Shown here: positions 22,506 through 36,300 of the stretch, in pieces
How the letters are laid out: each line of letters begins with the position of its first letter
Numbering within the stretch: the stretch's first letter is position 1
From: Tetmemena sp. SeJ-2015
Taxonomy: Eukaryota; Ciliophora; Spirotrichea; Sporadotrichida; Oxytrichidae
Direction: 5' to 3'
DNA: 64,000 nucleotides
Assembly (NCBI GenBank): GCA_027382625.1
Contig: JAJKFJ010022340.1
Location: 1-64,000, forward strand
Translations under genes and position numbers: made by a program
The notes under the pieces: model-generated
Databases searched by the model: none
The model's input: the letters and a program-made list of their open reading frames with translations, nothing else
What the model was told of the DNA's origin: nothing

Positions 22506-23444
22506 GAATAAATAAATAAGGAAATATAATTGTGAACAGACTTCTCAAACTCTTCATCAGAGTACAAGTAATTAATTTAAAATTAAATTGATTACTTTAA
22601 TCTTTAAAATAAATTTAAAAGTAAACTTACTTATTAGAATTTTATAATTATTTTAATTAAGAAAGTAGCCGATAAAAGGCAGGAGCTGGTCAGATTTCTT
22701 TTCCAAATAGCCCCCGTAAACAATATTTATTTCCCCTCAGGGGTATTATGGGAAAAATTCAAGAAAAAAAGGTTAAAATTTAATAAAAAATTTTAAAGGG
22801 AAAGGGTTTTAGGAAAAAAATTTTTTATTTATTTAAAAAATAGGGGCAATTTAAACAAATTTTTAAAAAAAACTTTTTAAAAATTAAATTTTTCTTTTTT
22901 TGAAATTTTAAATTTAGGTTTTTTTGGTTAAGCTTAATTTTTAAATTTTTTTAAATTTAAATTTTCTGGGGAAATTTGAAAAACCTTTGTTTAAAAAGGG
23001 GAAAATTATAAATTTTTTAGGGATAATTTTTTAAATTTTTAATTTTTGGCCCCCCAATAATAGGCCATCACTGTAATTGCAGCATCAGTGGGAGATGTTA
23101 ATGTCACTGGAAATATATCTCCAAAACAAGATTATAGCTTGAATTAAACTTCTTAGTAAAGTGTAAACAATAATTAAGAATGCTATTTTCAAAAAAATTT
23201 TAATTTTTAGCTAAAGTTTATTTTTTTTGTTTTTTGTCAATTTTTTAATTTTTAAATTTTTTTTTAAGAAATTTTTCAAAAAGACAATTTTGAAGGAAAA
23301 ATTTTTTTTTAAAAAAAAAAAAACGAAAACAAAAAAAAAAATTTAAAAAACTTTTTTAAAAAAGTTATAAAAATTATATTAAGTCCTTTTTCAAACAAAA
23401 TTTAAACTTCTTGTATTTTTATACTTTTTAAATGGTTTAAATTT

Positions 23445-24480
23445 TATTAAATGCTCAGTTATATTGTATTGTGCTGTTCATTTGATAGAGAAGAAAGTGA
23501 AGGAATATTATTGTCTGGGAAAGTCTGTCATATAGATTTTTTATTTGATTTTTGGTCCAAAGCCCTATCAGTTTATCTGACTTTTGAAAATAAATAATGA
23601 ATCATTGATTGGGTCACTATAAGTTGAAATTCTGTAGGGACTGAAATTGTTCTTAAATTAATTAATTTTATTAAGTAAGAAACCAATCTTGATGATACCT
23701 ATTATTGCTCTGGTAGCAAATACCATATTATATATTTTTGAAAATTAATTCTATTAAAATATCATTTTTATTATTTTTATTATAGAAACTTTTTTTTTAA
23801 AAAATTTTTTTTTAAAAAAATAAATTCAAATTTTCCTTAAAATTTTTTTTTTAATAAATCGGTTTTTTATATTTAAAAAATTTAAAGTGGTCCTTTTCAA
23901 AAATTTTAAAATTTTTTGGGAAATTTCAAAAAAATTAAGAAAAAAACCAAATAAAAAAAAATTTTATTATTTATTTCATATCTTTGAGTGAGTAAAAAAA
24001 TTGATTGGTAAATTTTTTATTATAGGATGAATAGAAATAGGTGATTAGAGGTCTTGAACAAGAAATACAACGATAAGTGCGACTTGAAGCAGCAGAGTTC
24101 AAATTTAAAGCTGAAGCCCAACTGAAAAATTAAATTTTAAAATTTAAATTTATAAATTAATATTTACAAAGATGAAATAAAGGGTAGAAATTTTAAGTTC
24201 CCTCCTCAGCAAGGTACTGGTACTTTTATTTAAAATTTTTTTATATTCATTCTTTTCCATTTACTCTTCAAATTTAAAAGACTCTTTTTTAAAAAAAATT
24301 TTCAAAAAACTTACAATATAGGTTCCACGTCTTTGCATTTAAACTCAAATTCTTATTTCTAAAGTAAACGTACTTGCAATTATCATACCTGCGATCTTAA
24401 GAAAAGCATATTCTTAAATCTAATTCTTTCTTTGCTTTTAGTTAGGTACCCCAACTGTTGTCACCTTGCTGAGGAGGGAA
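23445..24480 (+). CDS. Gene H: scrambled gene with an inverted segment, unknown product
   Basis: Plus-strand segments: 'MLSYIVLCCSFDREESEGIL' (23.45 kb) and a charged, helix-prone stretch 'IRGLEQEIQRQVRLEAAEF' (24.04 kb). The latter continues across an AAA-flanked 43-base IES (24125-24167) to 'DEIKGRNFKFPPQQG'. The next part, 'FPPQQGDNSWGTQLKAKKEL' then 'CFSQDRRYDNCKYVYFRNKN' and 'LSLNAKTWNLYC', lies on the opposite strand (24480 down to about 24310). It overlaps through an 18-bp inverted repeat in the same reading frame. Forming a continuous product therefore needs inversion at that repeat. No domain is recognised. Start and 3' end are not found. Confidence 0.62.
24198..24480. repeat. 18-bp inverted pointer of scrambled gene H
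   Basis: TTCCCTCCTCAGCAAGGT at 24198-24215 occurs as its exact reverse complement at 24463-24480. The match stops at both borders. Read outward on each strand both copies encode FPPQQG in the frame of their adjoining coding segment. This is what an inverted MDS pointer predicts. Confidence 0.85.
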
Positions 24481-24943
24481 TTCTTGGAGTAAGAGTTTCC
24501 CATTTTCTAATTTTAAATTTAATTAAAAAATTTAAATTAATTTTCTTTGCCCCTTTTAAAATTTTTGTGTTAAACCATTATGTTTATTTCTTTTCAAATT
24601 AAATATTTTTATTACCCTTAATTTTCTTTTTTAATTTTTTGAAAAATTCTTTTATATTAAAAAATTAAAATTTTTTTATTTTGGGGTTTTCTATATAATA
24701 TTTTTATATTCTGTTTATTTTAAATAAATAAACTTCTAAATTAAAACTAAATTAAATTTAAATATTTTTATTAAATTAATATCTAGCAATTATATATTTA
24801 AAATTGATAAATTTCTAAGATAAACTTTTTAACTCTTATTCTTTTAAAAAAGTTAAAATTTTTAAATTTCTTTTAATTTATTTCAGGTATAATTTCACAA
24901 AAATTAATAAGAATAAAAATTAAATTAGATATTTTCAAAATCT

Positions 24944-27900
24944 TCATTCTACTTTAAGAATGATATGAGCTTTCTTTTCATTTTTCCTTTAATCTTTCTA
25001 AAGTTTTACGATGAAATTTGTATTTGATATTAAATCATAATTTTGAGAGTCCCCATCGAAATTATTTTTGCTTTAATTGAATTGCTCATTTGACTGGAAT
25101 CTTTACATAGAATAATTTATTGGAGATGAGTAATAGTTGTTGTTCTATGATTCAGAATCTCTATTTTAAATTCCTGCTTTAAGTATATTCATATCTTCTA
25201 GTGAGTAGATATCGTTCTTCTTTTTTTAATTTCTATTTTTAGTTTACAAGTTTCTGCTTTCTATCTTTGCAAAACCTGCGAAGGATTTATAAATTCGCAC
25301 AAATTATTAATTTAAAAATTTTGTTTAAATTTTTTAAATAAATATATTTTAAAATTATTTTTATTATTAATTAAAATAATAATAAGGTAAAATTTAATTT
25401 TATTCTATAATTTTTGTTCCTCTTTATAAAATTTTGCATGAAGGATGTATGAAAATTATCAGTCTTTTAAAGATTAGAATCATGAATCTTTTGCTTTAAA
25501 GTGCTTTTAATTTAGTGTTTCATATTTTCAGTGTAATTATTGCTTTTCTATTTCTCTTATAGCTTCTTGAAAATGTAAGTCTTAAATTTACATAAATAAA
25601 AGCATTTTTTTTAGAAGAAATTTTTTTATTGTTTGGACTGTGATCACATTAATTTAAAACTTAAAGTATATCAATTTAACAAATATTGAGGAAATTTAAT
25701 AAATTATTTTAATATTATATCACTATCAAATTGAGCAGTTGATAAAATAGTGAAATGCAAATAGGTATATATCCAATTACTTGCCTCGGATAGGTTTCAA
25801 TCACAAAAGCCCTGCTGAATGGAATGAATGAATAAGTAAGTGTAAGAATAAGAATCTCATTTACAATAGCCATTTAATTTTCTGATTACTCTTCATATGG
25901 CTTCAAGCTTATCAATACTGCCAGGCTCCATAAATTGGCAGAGACAATTAACACTGTTTATAGACCCCCATTATCTCGCAGTTAAACTAGAATGAGACAA
26001 TATACAACTTTCCTGAAGATTTAAATCACTTGATATCCTTTAATTAATTTATTAAAAACTGGCTTAATATTTTATCGCACTTTTAAAAATATATTTTTTC
26101 AATGATATTGTTAAGCCAAGATGGAATCTTTTCTCAAGTTTAAAATGAATAAATTTTCGGTCAGAGCTTAGAAACTCTTCAGATAGTTGCTACTTTTAGC
26201 CCTCCCATAGTAATTTAAAAGGGAGAGAAAATTAGAGAAGATTCAATTAATTTATAATTTCAATATCACTATTACTATTTATTATTTAAGCCTCTAAATT
26301 TGTTGCAAGAGTGATAATTAAAGGGAAAATTAGGCACACTACTATAGTTGAGATTGAAAGTATTGAACTTGCAGTAACGCCACTCACTCCTGATTTAACA
26401 AATGAGAGTCCAATCAGAGAACACAAAAATATCTCAAGATAGGACTCAAGCAAGAATCTGGTTTGCATATTGAAAGCGATAGATTTGTAAACAGTATTCA
26501 AAAGACTAAAATATGAGTAAACATATGAAAATGAATATAATACCTTAACTTTCTTAGGTAAGCGAGGTCAATCACAAAAGCCAAGAGTAGAAGTAAAAGC
26601 TGAAAGAGGCTCATATAAGTCAAAAGTCCCAAATTCACAATTAAATTCCTAGAAGAGTAGTTCATGTTTTCGAATACCTCACTAATTCAATCAGTTAAAA
26701 ATTAAAATAAATATAATGGGAGAGTCTTCATATTCATCAAATTCAAAGATCATAGAGTTTAGGTCATCCACTGGTATCAAGTTAAAACTAGCAAGATCGT
26801 TAATTAGAGTAAAGTAACTAAGTGTATTTGCCGGTACTCTCATATTGATAAGTGGTAATTTGGTCAAGAGTTGAAAACCTTCTATCATTCCCCATAAGTT
26901 CTAAGCTATCTGGCTCCTAACAAAATATGACATTAAAATTAATTACAACACGAGATTGATATCCAAGATTATAAATTTAATTTGTAATTGATGTAGATGT
27001 TTGCACCAAAGATAACGGTCATAGTCCACTTCACTCCCACAGTTATACTTGAAGCCATGTCTTGCCAGTCTATAGAATTCTAACATTTTTTATGAAATTT
27101 ACCACTTGATGATTATGGAGGAATCTACCCTCTCAATCTTTATTACTTTAAATTAATTTAATCTTAAAAGTGGCATAATGGTTTTAGTTTTGCCCTTGTT
27201 CTGAATTAAAAGATGACAAGAAGTTATTTTGATTAAATGATGCTAAAAATAAGATGATCTCGAAAGTAAATAAGTAGTTCGTCTTCAGAATTTTGAGAAA
27301 TTTCTTCTTTACTGATTGGGAAAGACAATGTGAAAAAAGCTTTGGTGTCTTCAATACTTGTTTCCTTAAACTGTACATATTTAAATACAGTTATAATTTT
27401 TTCAAAATTGATATCCAGTTATTTGGCCATCTCTGACTAAATACATCAGAACCTTACTAAATTAAAATAAAGGATGATTCATTAGTCAGTTCTTCACCAA
27501 ATAAACTATTTTAAAATCTTAGAATTAAATAACAAAAGATATCAATAATTTAGGATAGTTAGTTATCCTAGTGTATCTATCTATTTAATTTTAGCTTTGA
27601 AGTACTTTTCTTCATCAAGCTATAATAGGTTGCCACTATCTGTTGAAAGAAATTACTCCTCATTTTGAAATCCATCTCCCTTAATCTGATTTATTATTTC
27701 AACTATTTGTTAGTCCTTATCACTGAGATTAGGGCTAGCTGGTATACTTTAAGCTAAATTTGTATGGATTAATATGGAATAGTGACTACAAATAGATAAG
27801 TTATTCATCTAGCATATATCCAAATTCACTCTATATGTTTAAATAATCTATTTTCAATTTTTAATAAAGTTTTAGAGTAATTCAGAGTTTGCAATATCGA

Positions 27901-30900
27901 CAAATAGTAAACTTATTAAGTACTACTCGAATCTCCACTTGTCTTGCTTTCAAGTTTGGCAAAGAAAAATGCCTCATTGAATTATGCAGTTATATTATAA
28001 CTATCATTTTCTAAATCTATTACTTAAGGAAGATAGTAATCTTTCAAGTTAAATAAAGAAAAATTAATCTGTCTGCTTCTTGTAAAATACATCAATTATA
28101 GTGTTTAAATCCGTCTAAAAATATGGAGGAGTATAAATTTTTAAATATGTATTCTCTAAAATGTGAACTCCACCTCCTCCTCCTTCTCCACTTTAATTAT
28201 TTTTTTATAATTTACTTGTGTTATTATTGTTATCTGGTTGTAAGAAGTTAATAGTAAGAAAATAATTGGTATCGATTGATATATCTGCAGAATAATCTTA
28301 TTTTAATATACTTAAAAATGCAGATGGGTCAGTGTCTGTGGTTACAAACACTGAGGAGATTGAGAGAACATAAGAGTTTTATGGCACTGTTTAAGCATAA
28401 ATAGACAATTCATTTTTGTCTTGGTCCCATGAAAAGATATCTGGGGGCAAGATATTATTATCTGCTAGAGTCAAAGTATATTTTACATAGGGTGAGCTTT
28501 AAAATAAAGAAAAAATAGAAGCAAAGTCCGATATAGTTTTTATTCACTCTAGCTGGAAATTTATAACAGAAACAAATTATTTACAAACTAAATAATTTTT
28601 TTATTTAAACAAAATAATTAAAACCAATTTAAAGTAAATTTGCAAAATTTTCAAAAAAATTTTTCATTTTTTTAGCTAAAAAGTTTAAAGAAAAAAATAT
28701 AATTTATTTATTAAGAATTTTTTTTTTAAAAAATTTATAATTTTTTTTAAAAAAAATTTATTTTTAAAAATTTAAAAAAAAAAAAAAAAGAAAAAATTAA
28801 ACTTCATGCTCCTCTTTACATACAGAATCTGGAGATTGGATCTCTAACTTTTTTAATACAAAACTCTGGAAAATTTAAAAAAATTCTAATTTTTTTAAAA
28901 TTAAAAAAAATTTTTAAAATAAATTTCTTATAAAAAAAAAATTTTGAATTAAATAAAATTTATATCGTATTTGGGCCCAAAAAAACATCTGCTCTTAAAT
29001 TTAATTTATTTTTAGACTCCTTTCTGGGCAAGGTCAATACATTAAACAATAACAGTCTGTAAGTTATAATTCCAAGTCTTTGGATATAAACATCATTTTA
29101 AAATAATAGATACATGACATCCGTGTCTAATGAAATCACTACATAAATTAATAAAAACATTCAGATCAACATTTTCTGAGGATATCTTTTAGAAGGTATA
29201 GATAAAAGTTTTAGTCAGAATTAAAATTGAGATATTTAAGTTTTCATAACGAATTTTAAAATTCTTAATTTTTTATTTTATATTTTAATTTTTAATTTAA
29301 AAAAATCTTTATCTGAAGTTAAAAAAATTAAAGGGAAAAAAAAAAGGGCCAATCATTTTTATTTTTAATACTTTTATCATGACTTTTTCTTCTTGATAGG
29401 AGTTTATGAAAATTTCATAGAATAAGTTGAAAATTGTAACATTCTTATTGTTTAAATTTTTTTAATCTTTTATTTTTTTAAATACTTTTTTTGTAAATTT
29501 AAAAATAAAAATTTTTTATTTTAAAAAATTAAAAACTTTTAAAAAAATTTAAAATTTTTTTAAAAATTTTTAAAAATTACAGATTTTTTTTAAAGTTAAT
29601 ATTATTAGGTTTCAAACTTTTTTTGGAAAATAATTTCAAAAAATTTAAAAAGTAAAATTTTTAAATATAATTTAATCAATTTTAAAATTTTTATTATTTT
29701 TATCAAATTTTCTTCTTGAAAAAAAAAAAATTTAGGGGATTTATTTTTTAAAAAAATTTTTTTTTAAAAAAAAGAAAATTATATTGAAATTTTTAAAAAT
29801 TAATTTTACAAATTTAAAAAAAAAAAAAGAATTTTTTCTAAAAAAAAAAAATTAAAAAATTTTTGATTTTTTAAATTTTTATTTATTAATTAAAAAAATT
29901 TTTTTTGGGATTTATTGGAGAGTTAAAAATATTAAAAGAGTGTTAGTTATCCGAATTTAACCTTAAAAAAAAATTTATAATTTTTTATTAAAAAATTCCT
30001 TGATGAATTATTTCTTTATTACCTCAAGTCAATAAAACTTTTGATAAATTTATTAATTATAAACCAGTATTCGAGTAATTTATTTCTGGATCACCTTTGA
30101 CTCCACACTTGCAATAAAGAAATATTTCGATTTATTTATTTAAGAGCAATCATTAGAAGTTGAAAATCGAGGATCAGATATAAATTAATCATTTGCAACT
30201 TTACTAAAAGTAGTTGTGAGAGTCTCAGTCCTAATCTCAAAATCAGCGTTTTTAAAACTTTCCACACCGTCAGCGATCGAGAGCATTTTAAAATAAGCAG
30301 AAGCACTTAAATCAACCTTAACCCTAGTAGTTATGATGTCAACGTAAAATAAATAAATTAAAAAGTATTCTAAATTTAGTAATCATAAACATCTTCAAAG
30401 CTAAAAGAATCGTAGCAGGAAAATTTAGAATCAGAAATAAAAGTTAATTTTAAGGTACACTCTTATTTAAAAATAAAAAGGCCTGAAAACGATTTGCCAA
30501 AGTAGTAGCCAACTCCTAAAATTCTGAGAGTGCTTGAAGATCTATCAAATAAGAGAGAGTCAATTACCATTTAGTTTATTTATTTCGGGAGCTGATACTA
30601 GTTTTATATTAAAATGGTAAATAAATAAATTGATACAGTCTATAGAGAAGTCGCTTAATTCTCCATACTATTCTTGAGTAGATAGAACAATAATTTAAAG
30701 TGTAGGGTTAATAAATAGTGCTATAATTATTTTTATCTTAATTTTTAAATACTCGCTTAAAAAGGAATTTTTTATAACTTGCATTAAATAATAGAAAGTG
30801 CCCATTGAAGTTAAAAAGATGGAATATGCTTTTTTTGAAAAAATAAAAAATCAAATCCAAACCCCATTTAAAAAAATAAAAAATGAAAAAATTTGGATTT

Positions 30901-32465
30901 TTTTTTTTTATAAAAAATAATTGGCATAAACAAGGAAATGTTTAAATTTAAAAATTAGGGTTTAACTAAATATTTTTTAAATAAAAAAAAATAGCCCTTA
31001 AATTTTTCTTTTTAAAAAAAATTAAAAATTTTTTTTTTAAAAAACAACAAATATTCAAAAATAAATTTAATCTACTAAAAATTTTGGGGGGTTTATTAGA
31101 ATGGTAATTTAAAAAAATATCAATCATATTTATTTTACACTGAGATGAATTAAGATGTCGCTAGAGGATCGAATAAATTAGTGGTGAAGAATGAGCTTTA
31201 CAATTTTTAGATTCGCTATTAAATTATAGCTATAATCATGAATAAGAAGGAAGTAGATTAGACCTGTGGGTTATGAAACTGGGGATACTCCTCTCAATAA
31301 AGAATTAAAATATAACTTCTAAGAAATATATCCTGCATAGAGAGCAGTTACTGTTTCACATTAATTGCCTGTAACTACAAAATACGAGTTTATTCAGAAG
31401 TCAGCAGCCTCTTAAATTTAAACACCTCCTAATATAAACAAGGATTTTCCATCATCCTGAAACTATAAAGTCACTATTTTATTTTTTTTATTTTCTGTAG
31501 CAGAGGGCCGCTTTGATATTTCTGAAGGATGTAAAATCTATTACAGCTATCTAGCTATAAAAAGATTGGGTCTATATATGAACTTGCCATTTTAACTTAC
31601 ACTCAATAAAAAAATAATATTATTTTATTCTATTTTTAAGATAAATTTTTTAAAAAAAAGAAAATCGCTGACGTTTTCGTTCTGAGACTGAGTGATACCA
31701 AGTAGTTTAATATAGAATCACCAGTGCCTTATTTCTAGAAGAGAGAAATTATGAAATTAGCATTCTGAGTTATCAAAATATATTTTTAAAAAATAAATCT
31801 CTAAATTTAAATTTTTTTTTCAAAAAAAATTTTTTTAAACAAAAATTTTACTTTTTAGAATGAGTAAAATTAATTGAGAATAATAGTTTGAAAATTATTG
31901 AGAGATAGTTATAGTAAGTGAATTAACTGAAACTAGTCTTCTTTATGACGTACTACCCTAGTAAATAAGAGGAATGAGGAGAGAGTCCATCGACTGATGA
32001 ACTTCCTCCAAAAGCCAAATAAGTATAAACTGCAGGGGGATCACTATCTTTAGAGTTTAAAAAAAGTTAAGTTCCATATGTGCATCTAATCTATTAAATA
32101 AATTATAATTTTTAAATTCTTTTCTATATCTATGGTATATGTCCAGAGACCTGATTCTACTTAATATATAAGGGTATTTAATGATAAATTTTTTTTTTAA
32201 ATTGTGATAAAAATTAAAATAAAATCTTACTATGGTTTATACAATTTATAATATCCTTTCATCCATCTTTAATACTAAAGATTTTAATTATGATTTAAAC
32301 TAAAAGACTCTTTTTATAAAGTTGCAAGAAGATTATAAAAAAATAAAGAAATTTTGAGATTAAATTGATTCTACAGAGTCACCAAACCAAATAGGGAAAG
32401 TCTTTGAAGTGAATGCAGCATAGTTTTCATCTTGAGCAACTACATCTGCAAAACAAAAATAAACT
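24944..32465 (-). CDS. Gene C: large multi-spanning surface protein, paralogue, IES-interrupted
   Basis: Minus strand; TGA at 24944-24946 ends a polar tail ('SLEDMNILKAGIQNRDSES'). Upstream of the tail come membrane helices: 'MAIVNEILILTLTYSFIPFS' (25.84 kb), 'FLLESYLEIFLCSLIGLSFV' (26.45 kb) and the core 'PANTLSYFTLINDLASFNLI' preceded by the LWGMIE-type segment (26.8-26.9 kb). Beta-rich, cadherin-like extracellular modules lie at 27.9-28.5 kb ('YTLTLADNNILPPDIFSWD'). More modules occur at 29.0-29.15 and 30.0-30.7 kb ('RVKVDLSASAYFKMLSIADG'), and an N-terminal block 'AAFTSKTFPIWFGDSVESI' at 32.35-32.46 kb is homologous to gene D. An AT desert splits it at 28.57-29.0 and 29.2-30.0 kb. The start is not identified. 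It is probably a plasma-membrane protein. Confidence 0.75.
28565..30000. other. Homopolymer-rich AT tracts inside gene C
   Basis: Runs of A and T dominate, apart from a coding island at 29.02-29.15 kb (minus, 'TVIVQCIDLAQKGVQ'). That island matches gene D at 37.62-37.70 kb ('LTIVQCVDKTQPGVINQ'). The rest shows nothing. Confidence 0.55.
31140..32110 (+). CDS. Gene I: unknown gene nested in gene C on the opposite strand
   Basis: Plus-strand segments: 'DVARGSNKLVVKNELYNFQI' and 'AIIMNKKEVDQTCG', then after a 13-base TGGG-flanked insert 'DTPLNKELKYNFQEIYPAQR' and 'AVTVSHQLPVTTKYEFIQKS'. Later come 'GRFDISEGCKIYYSYLAIKR', 'DVFVLRLSDTKQFNIESPVP' and 'GESPSTDELPPKAKQVQTAG'. A 31-base GTCACT…TTCTGTAG stretch near 31.47 kb looks like an intron or an IES. 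It is flanked on both sides by minus-strand coding of gene C. So it is either a nested gene in a germline-limited spacer or an inverted group of segments. No domain is recognised; start and stop are unknown. Confidence 0.55.
31266..31278 (+). other. 13-bp IES in gene I, pointer TGGG
   Basis: TGGG at 31266-31269 repeats at 31279-31282. The 13-base unit contains the only in-frame TGA of this stretch. Its removal joins 'VDQTCG' to 'DTPLNKELKYNFQE', which then stays open for more than 60 codons. Without removal the other frame is also open, so this is moderately supported. Confidence 0.5.
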
Positions 32466-33354
32466 TTTCAGTAGATTAAGAGAGATAATTTGAATTCAAT
32501 TTGATTTGCCATTTTATAATGTTTGATCTCACATCTTATTATGAGTCTTGATTTAGTATTTTGTTTCTGACTTTCTTATATAATATTAATAAAAAGAAAT
32601 TTGATAATATTTATTTCTTGAATTTCATGATTAAAAGCTGCAATTATTATGTAAAATGTTTTTGATTTGTTTTTTTGCTAATGAATTAATTATTGGGAAA
32701 GGTGAAAGTTTTATGATGGGTAATATATTTGAGTCTAATTATAACTAATTAATTATTATAATCTGTTTCTAAATAGCAGCTGCCCATCCTAAAAAGAAGA
32801 TAATTTTTTCTGATCTCAAATGATTTATTTTGTAGTAGTTTTTAATTCAGTTAATTTAAACATTAGCGAAAGCGATATCGAATTTTAATTTTAAAATAAC
32901 TTAAAGCGCGAGACGAGAAAAAATTATTCTATTTAAAAATTTTATAATTTATCTAGAAATTAAATTTTAATATTTGAAATAACTTAAAAGAAGCCTTTAC
33001 ATGGCATAAACTCATAAATAATCGCCTAAAAAAGAGTTCAATCATTCAAAAGAAAACAATTAAAGTTAGGAGTAAAATATATTTGAAATTACTAAAGTTG
33101 CATTAAAGATCTATACAAAGTAATAGAGTCTGCTTCAAAGAAATTATAATTGAAAAATGTGTTTAAACTTTGAATTTTATTTTCTATCATGGAGATAAAG
33201 TATTCAAAGAAGTTTAACATATTAAATAGAAATTGTTTGTCAAAATTTGATGAATTTTAAATTCAAATTACTTATTAAGTAGCCTTGTATTCAGTTATCT
33301 TAAAAATATTGATAAAAAATATATCTTCCTCAATAATCTTTTAGAGCTAAAAGG

Positions 33355-36300
33355 TCATTTAAAATATATTTGCTTTATCTTGTGTTTTCTATGTTTTGAC
33401 TTTATCTTTTTGTAATCAAGTTTTTAGAAAATCTCATTGGAAGATTGACTCCCGAATAAATCGTCGAAATGGGAAGTCGTATGAATTTTCTATTCCTTTA
33501 ATTAATCAGGACTGTAATCGATGCTATAATCCATAGAACTTGAACTCATTTAGGATTAGAAAGTTGGTTCCTATTATGAATTTTATTTTTTGAAAATATC
33601 TTTGAATATTTGATCTGTTGCAGGGATTTTCTTACGCTTCTAGTTTTTTATTTAATTAAGCTTCTTTCTTATCAAATCTAGGAAAATAAATAAAAATTTT
33701 AATGAGGAGGGATCTTACAGTGAAGAAGGTGATTATTAAATTTGATGAATTTATTTAAAAAAAGAATATTTTCTTAAAATTAATGTGGTCATTTTATAAA
33801 CATTTTTAAAGAAATGCAGTGCGAAGACATAATAAAGGGAATTTTATTCTCAGAAAAAAAATATAATGCTTTCTAATTATTTTAATAAGAACTTTATAAT
33901 TCAGCTAGAAATGATCTAATATGCCATAACTCATTTTGATTATTATTATGTCTTACACTTATAAGAAATTACTTTTATGATTATAACTAAGTTTACAATT
34001 TGATACAACAGAGAGAGAAAAATAGGTAAGTAGCCTAAGTACTATCTATGCAAAGCCTCAATTACAAAAGCCTGATTAAATGGAATGAAGGTATATGTGA
34101 GGACAGTGATCATAACCTCGTTCGTAATTGCTAATCTATTCTCGCTGCTCTCTTTGTAAGGCCTGACTTTAATCAATAAAGTTAGGGATGCGATGTTTAT
34201 AGTTGTAATTAGTACTGTCTGAATACCAGAATAATCCCCAAAGTAGACAAGAAGCACACAATATAACATCTTCCGATACATTTAAATCACTTAGTATAAT
34301 TAAGCAAGAGAATCGTCTTTTCTCAAGTTAAAAAGATAAAAATTCTTTAAGTTTTCAGTGATTGCCTTGAAGCTTTTAAGATATTGCTTTCTGCCCCTCT
34401 ATCCATAGAAATTTAAAACCCAATTTAAGCATTTTAAAGATAAATTGATGGCGAGAATCATGAAAAAAGGCGAAGTTATACAAAGTATTACTGCAAACAC
34501 TGAGAGAAGCGGTACTGGTAATGCTACCACTCAAATTGAAACTTATAAAATCTAGACCAATAAGAGCACAGAGGAGTATCTCAAGGAAAGATTCTAGGAA
34601 AAATCTAGTTTGCATATTGTAAGCAGTCGCATGGATACAATTTGTTGATTAGCCTAATGACAAATAAAAAATCAATGTTAAAATAAAACCTAAAGCGTCT
34701 CAATTCAGTGAAGTCTATTATATATGCCAAAGCAAGAAAGAGTAGTTAGATAAAACTGAAATAGATTAGTAGGCCCATATTCGTAATGAAATTAACAGAG
34801 GAGTAGTTCATTTGATTGAAAGAGTCACTATTACAAATTCTGCAAAAAATTGTTTAAAATATTATTTGATAAATTATAATGATAATAGCATAGTCGTTGA
34901 AGTAATCAAATTGGAAAATTAAGTCGTTTAGTTCATCAACTGGGATGAGGTTGAAACTTGATAAGTCGTTTATTAAGCAAAAATAGCTTAAGGTGTTTGC
35001 GGGCACTCTTACATTGATAAGAGGTAGTTTGGATAGTAATTAAAAACCTTCAATCATCCCCCAAACATTTTATGCTATCTAACTCCTAATCAAAAATTAT
35101 CAGCAAGATCTTCTTACAACACCAAATTATAAATAAAATTTCAGTTCTAAAGGCTTTTGAAAATAAAAATTAATCTATCAGATGAAAAAATAAATTCAAT
35201 GAATTATCATAATTAAATTGATATAGATGTTAGTCCCAAATATTGTAGTCATTGTCCATTAGACCGCCATTGCCACAGATGATGCTAAGTCAAGCCATTC
35301 TATAATTAAACTTTGATTGATTATTGAAGATTACCTTATGAAGTCTATGGGGGAAGTGTGGCTTTCAATCTTAGCTGAGGGAAAATTGTCTTTGTCTTAT
35401 CCGTATCATAGACTTGCCTATAGTTAAAAAATCAATAAATGCATAAAGGTTTCTAAAGTAGATGAGGACTTCATCTTTAGAGTTTTGGGAAACGTCGTAA
35501 TAAGGTACGGGAAATGTCATCTAAAATTCTACTAAGTTATCTTTTCTGGTTGTAATTGTGAACGATATGAAATATTATTTATTATAAATATGTAGCCCAA
35601 TAAATTTTCATCTCTTATGAAGAACATCATCACATCGTTAAAAGAAATAAATATGTTGAATGATGAACTTGGAGAAATGTCTTTGCTAAATAAATCAAAA
35701 GATGTTGCAAATTTTTATTAAATATATCACTTAAAGTTTACGAGAGTGATTTTCCCATCGAGAGTAATTTTTTTAATTATTGAACTTAAATATTCTTAAT
35801 TTTCTTTTGTGGTAACTTTTTCGAGCTACAAGAAGTTTGAAAGATCCTTGAATCCATCTTTCATAACTAAATCTGAGATTTATTAATATAGAGTAGTCAT
35901 CCCTGGAGTTATGATAGGTGGAGAGCTTCCATAGTTTGTATGAATTAATAGAGTATAACTATTGCAGAGGGTTGCATTTTTATTGGAATTTTACGTTTAA
36001 CAGAGATCTACTCCAATACTGTAAAAAAATAAAGACAAAATTGGGTAAGTTTTAGACAGATTTAAGCTTTGAAATATTTCTAAATACTGGCTTCAATATC
36101 CAAGCTTATATTAAATAAATTGTGATTATTTTTATATTAATTCAATTATATTTATATATCGCTTAGAACATAAAAATACTTCCTTATTAAAAATACTAGA
36201 ACTTAAATATAAAATTAGTTGGCGAGGGTCACTTATTCATTTAAAATTATTTAAATTAGATAAATTAAAAATTTAATATACACATTCTTGTTATTTTAGA

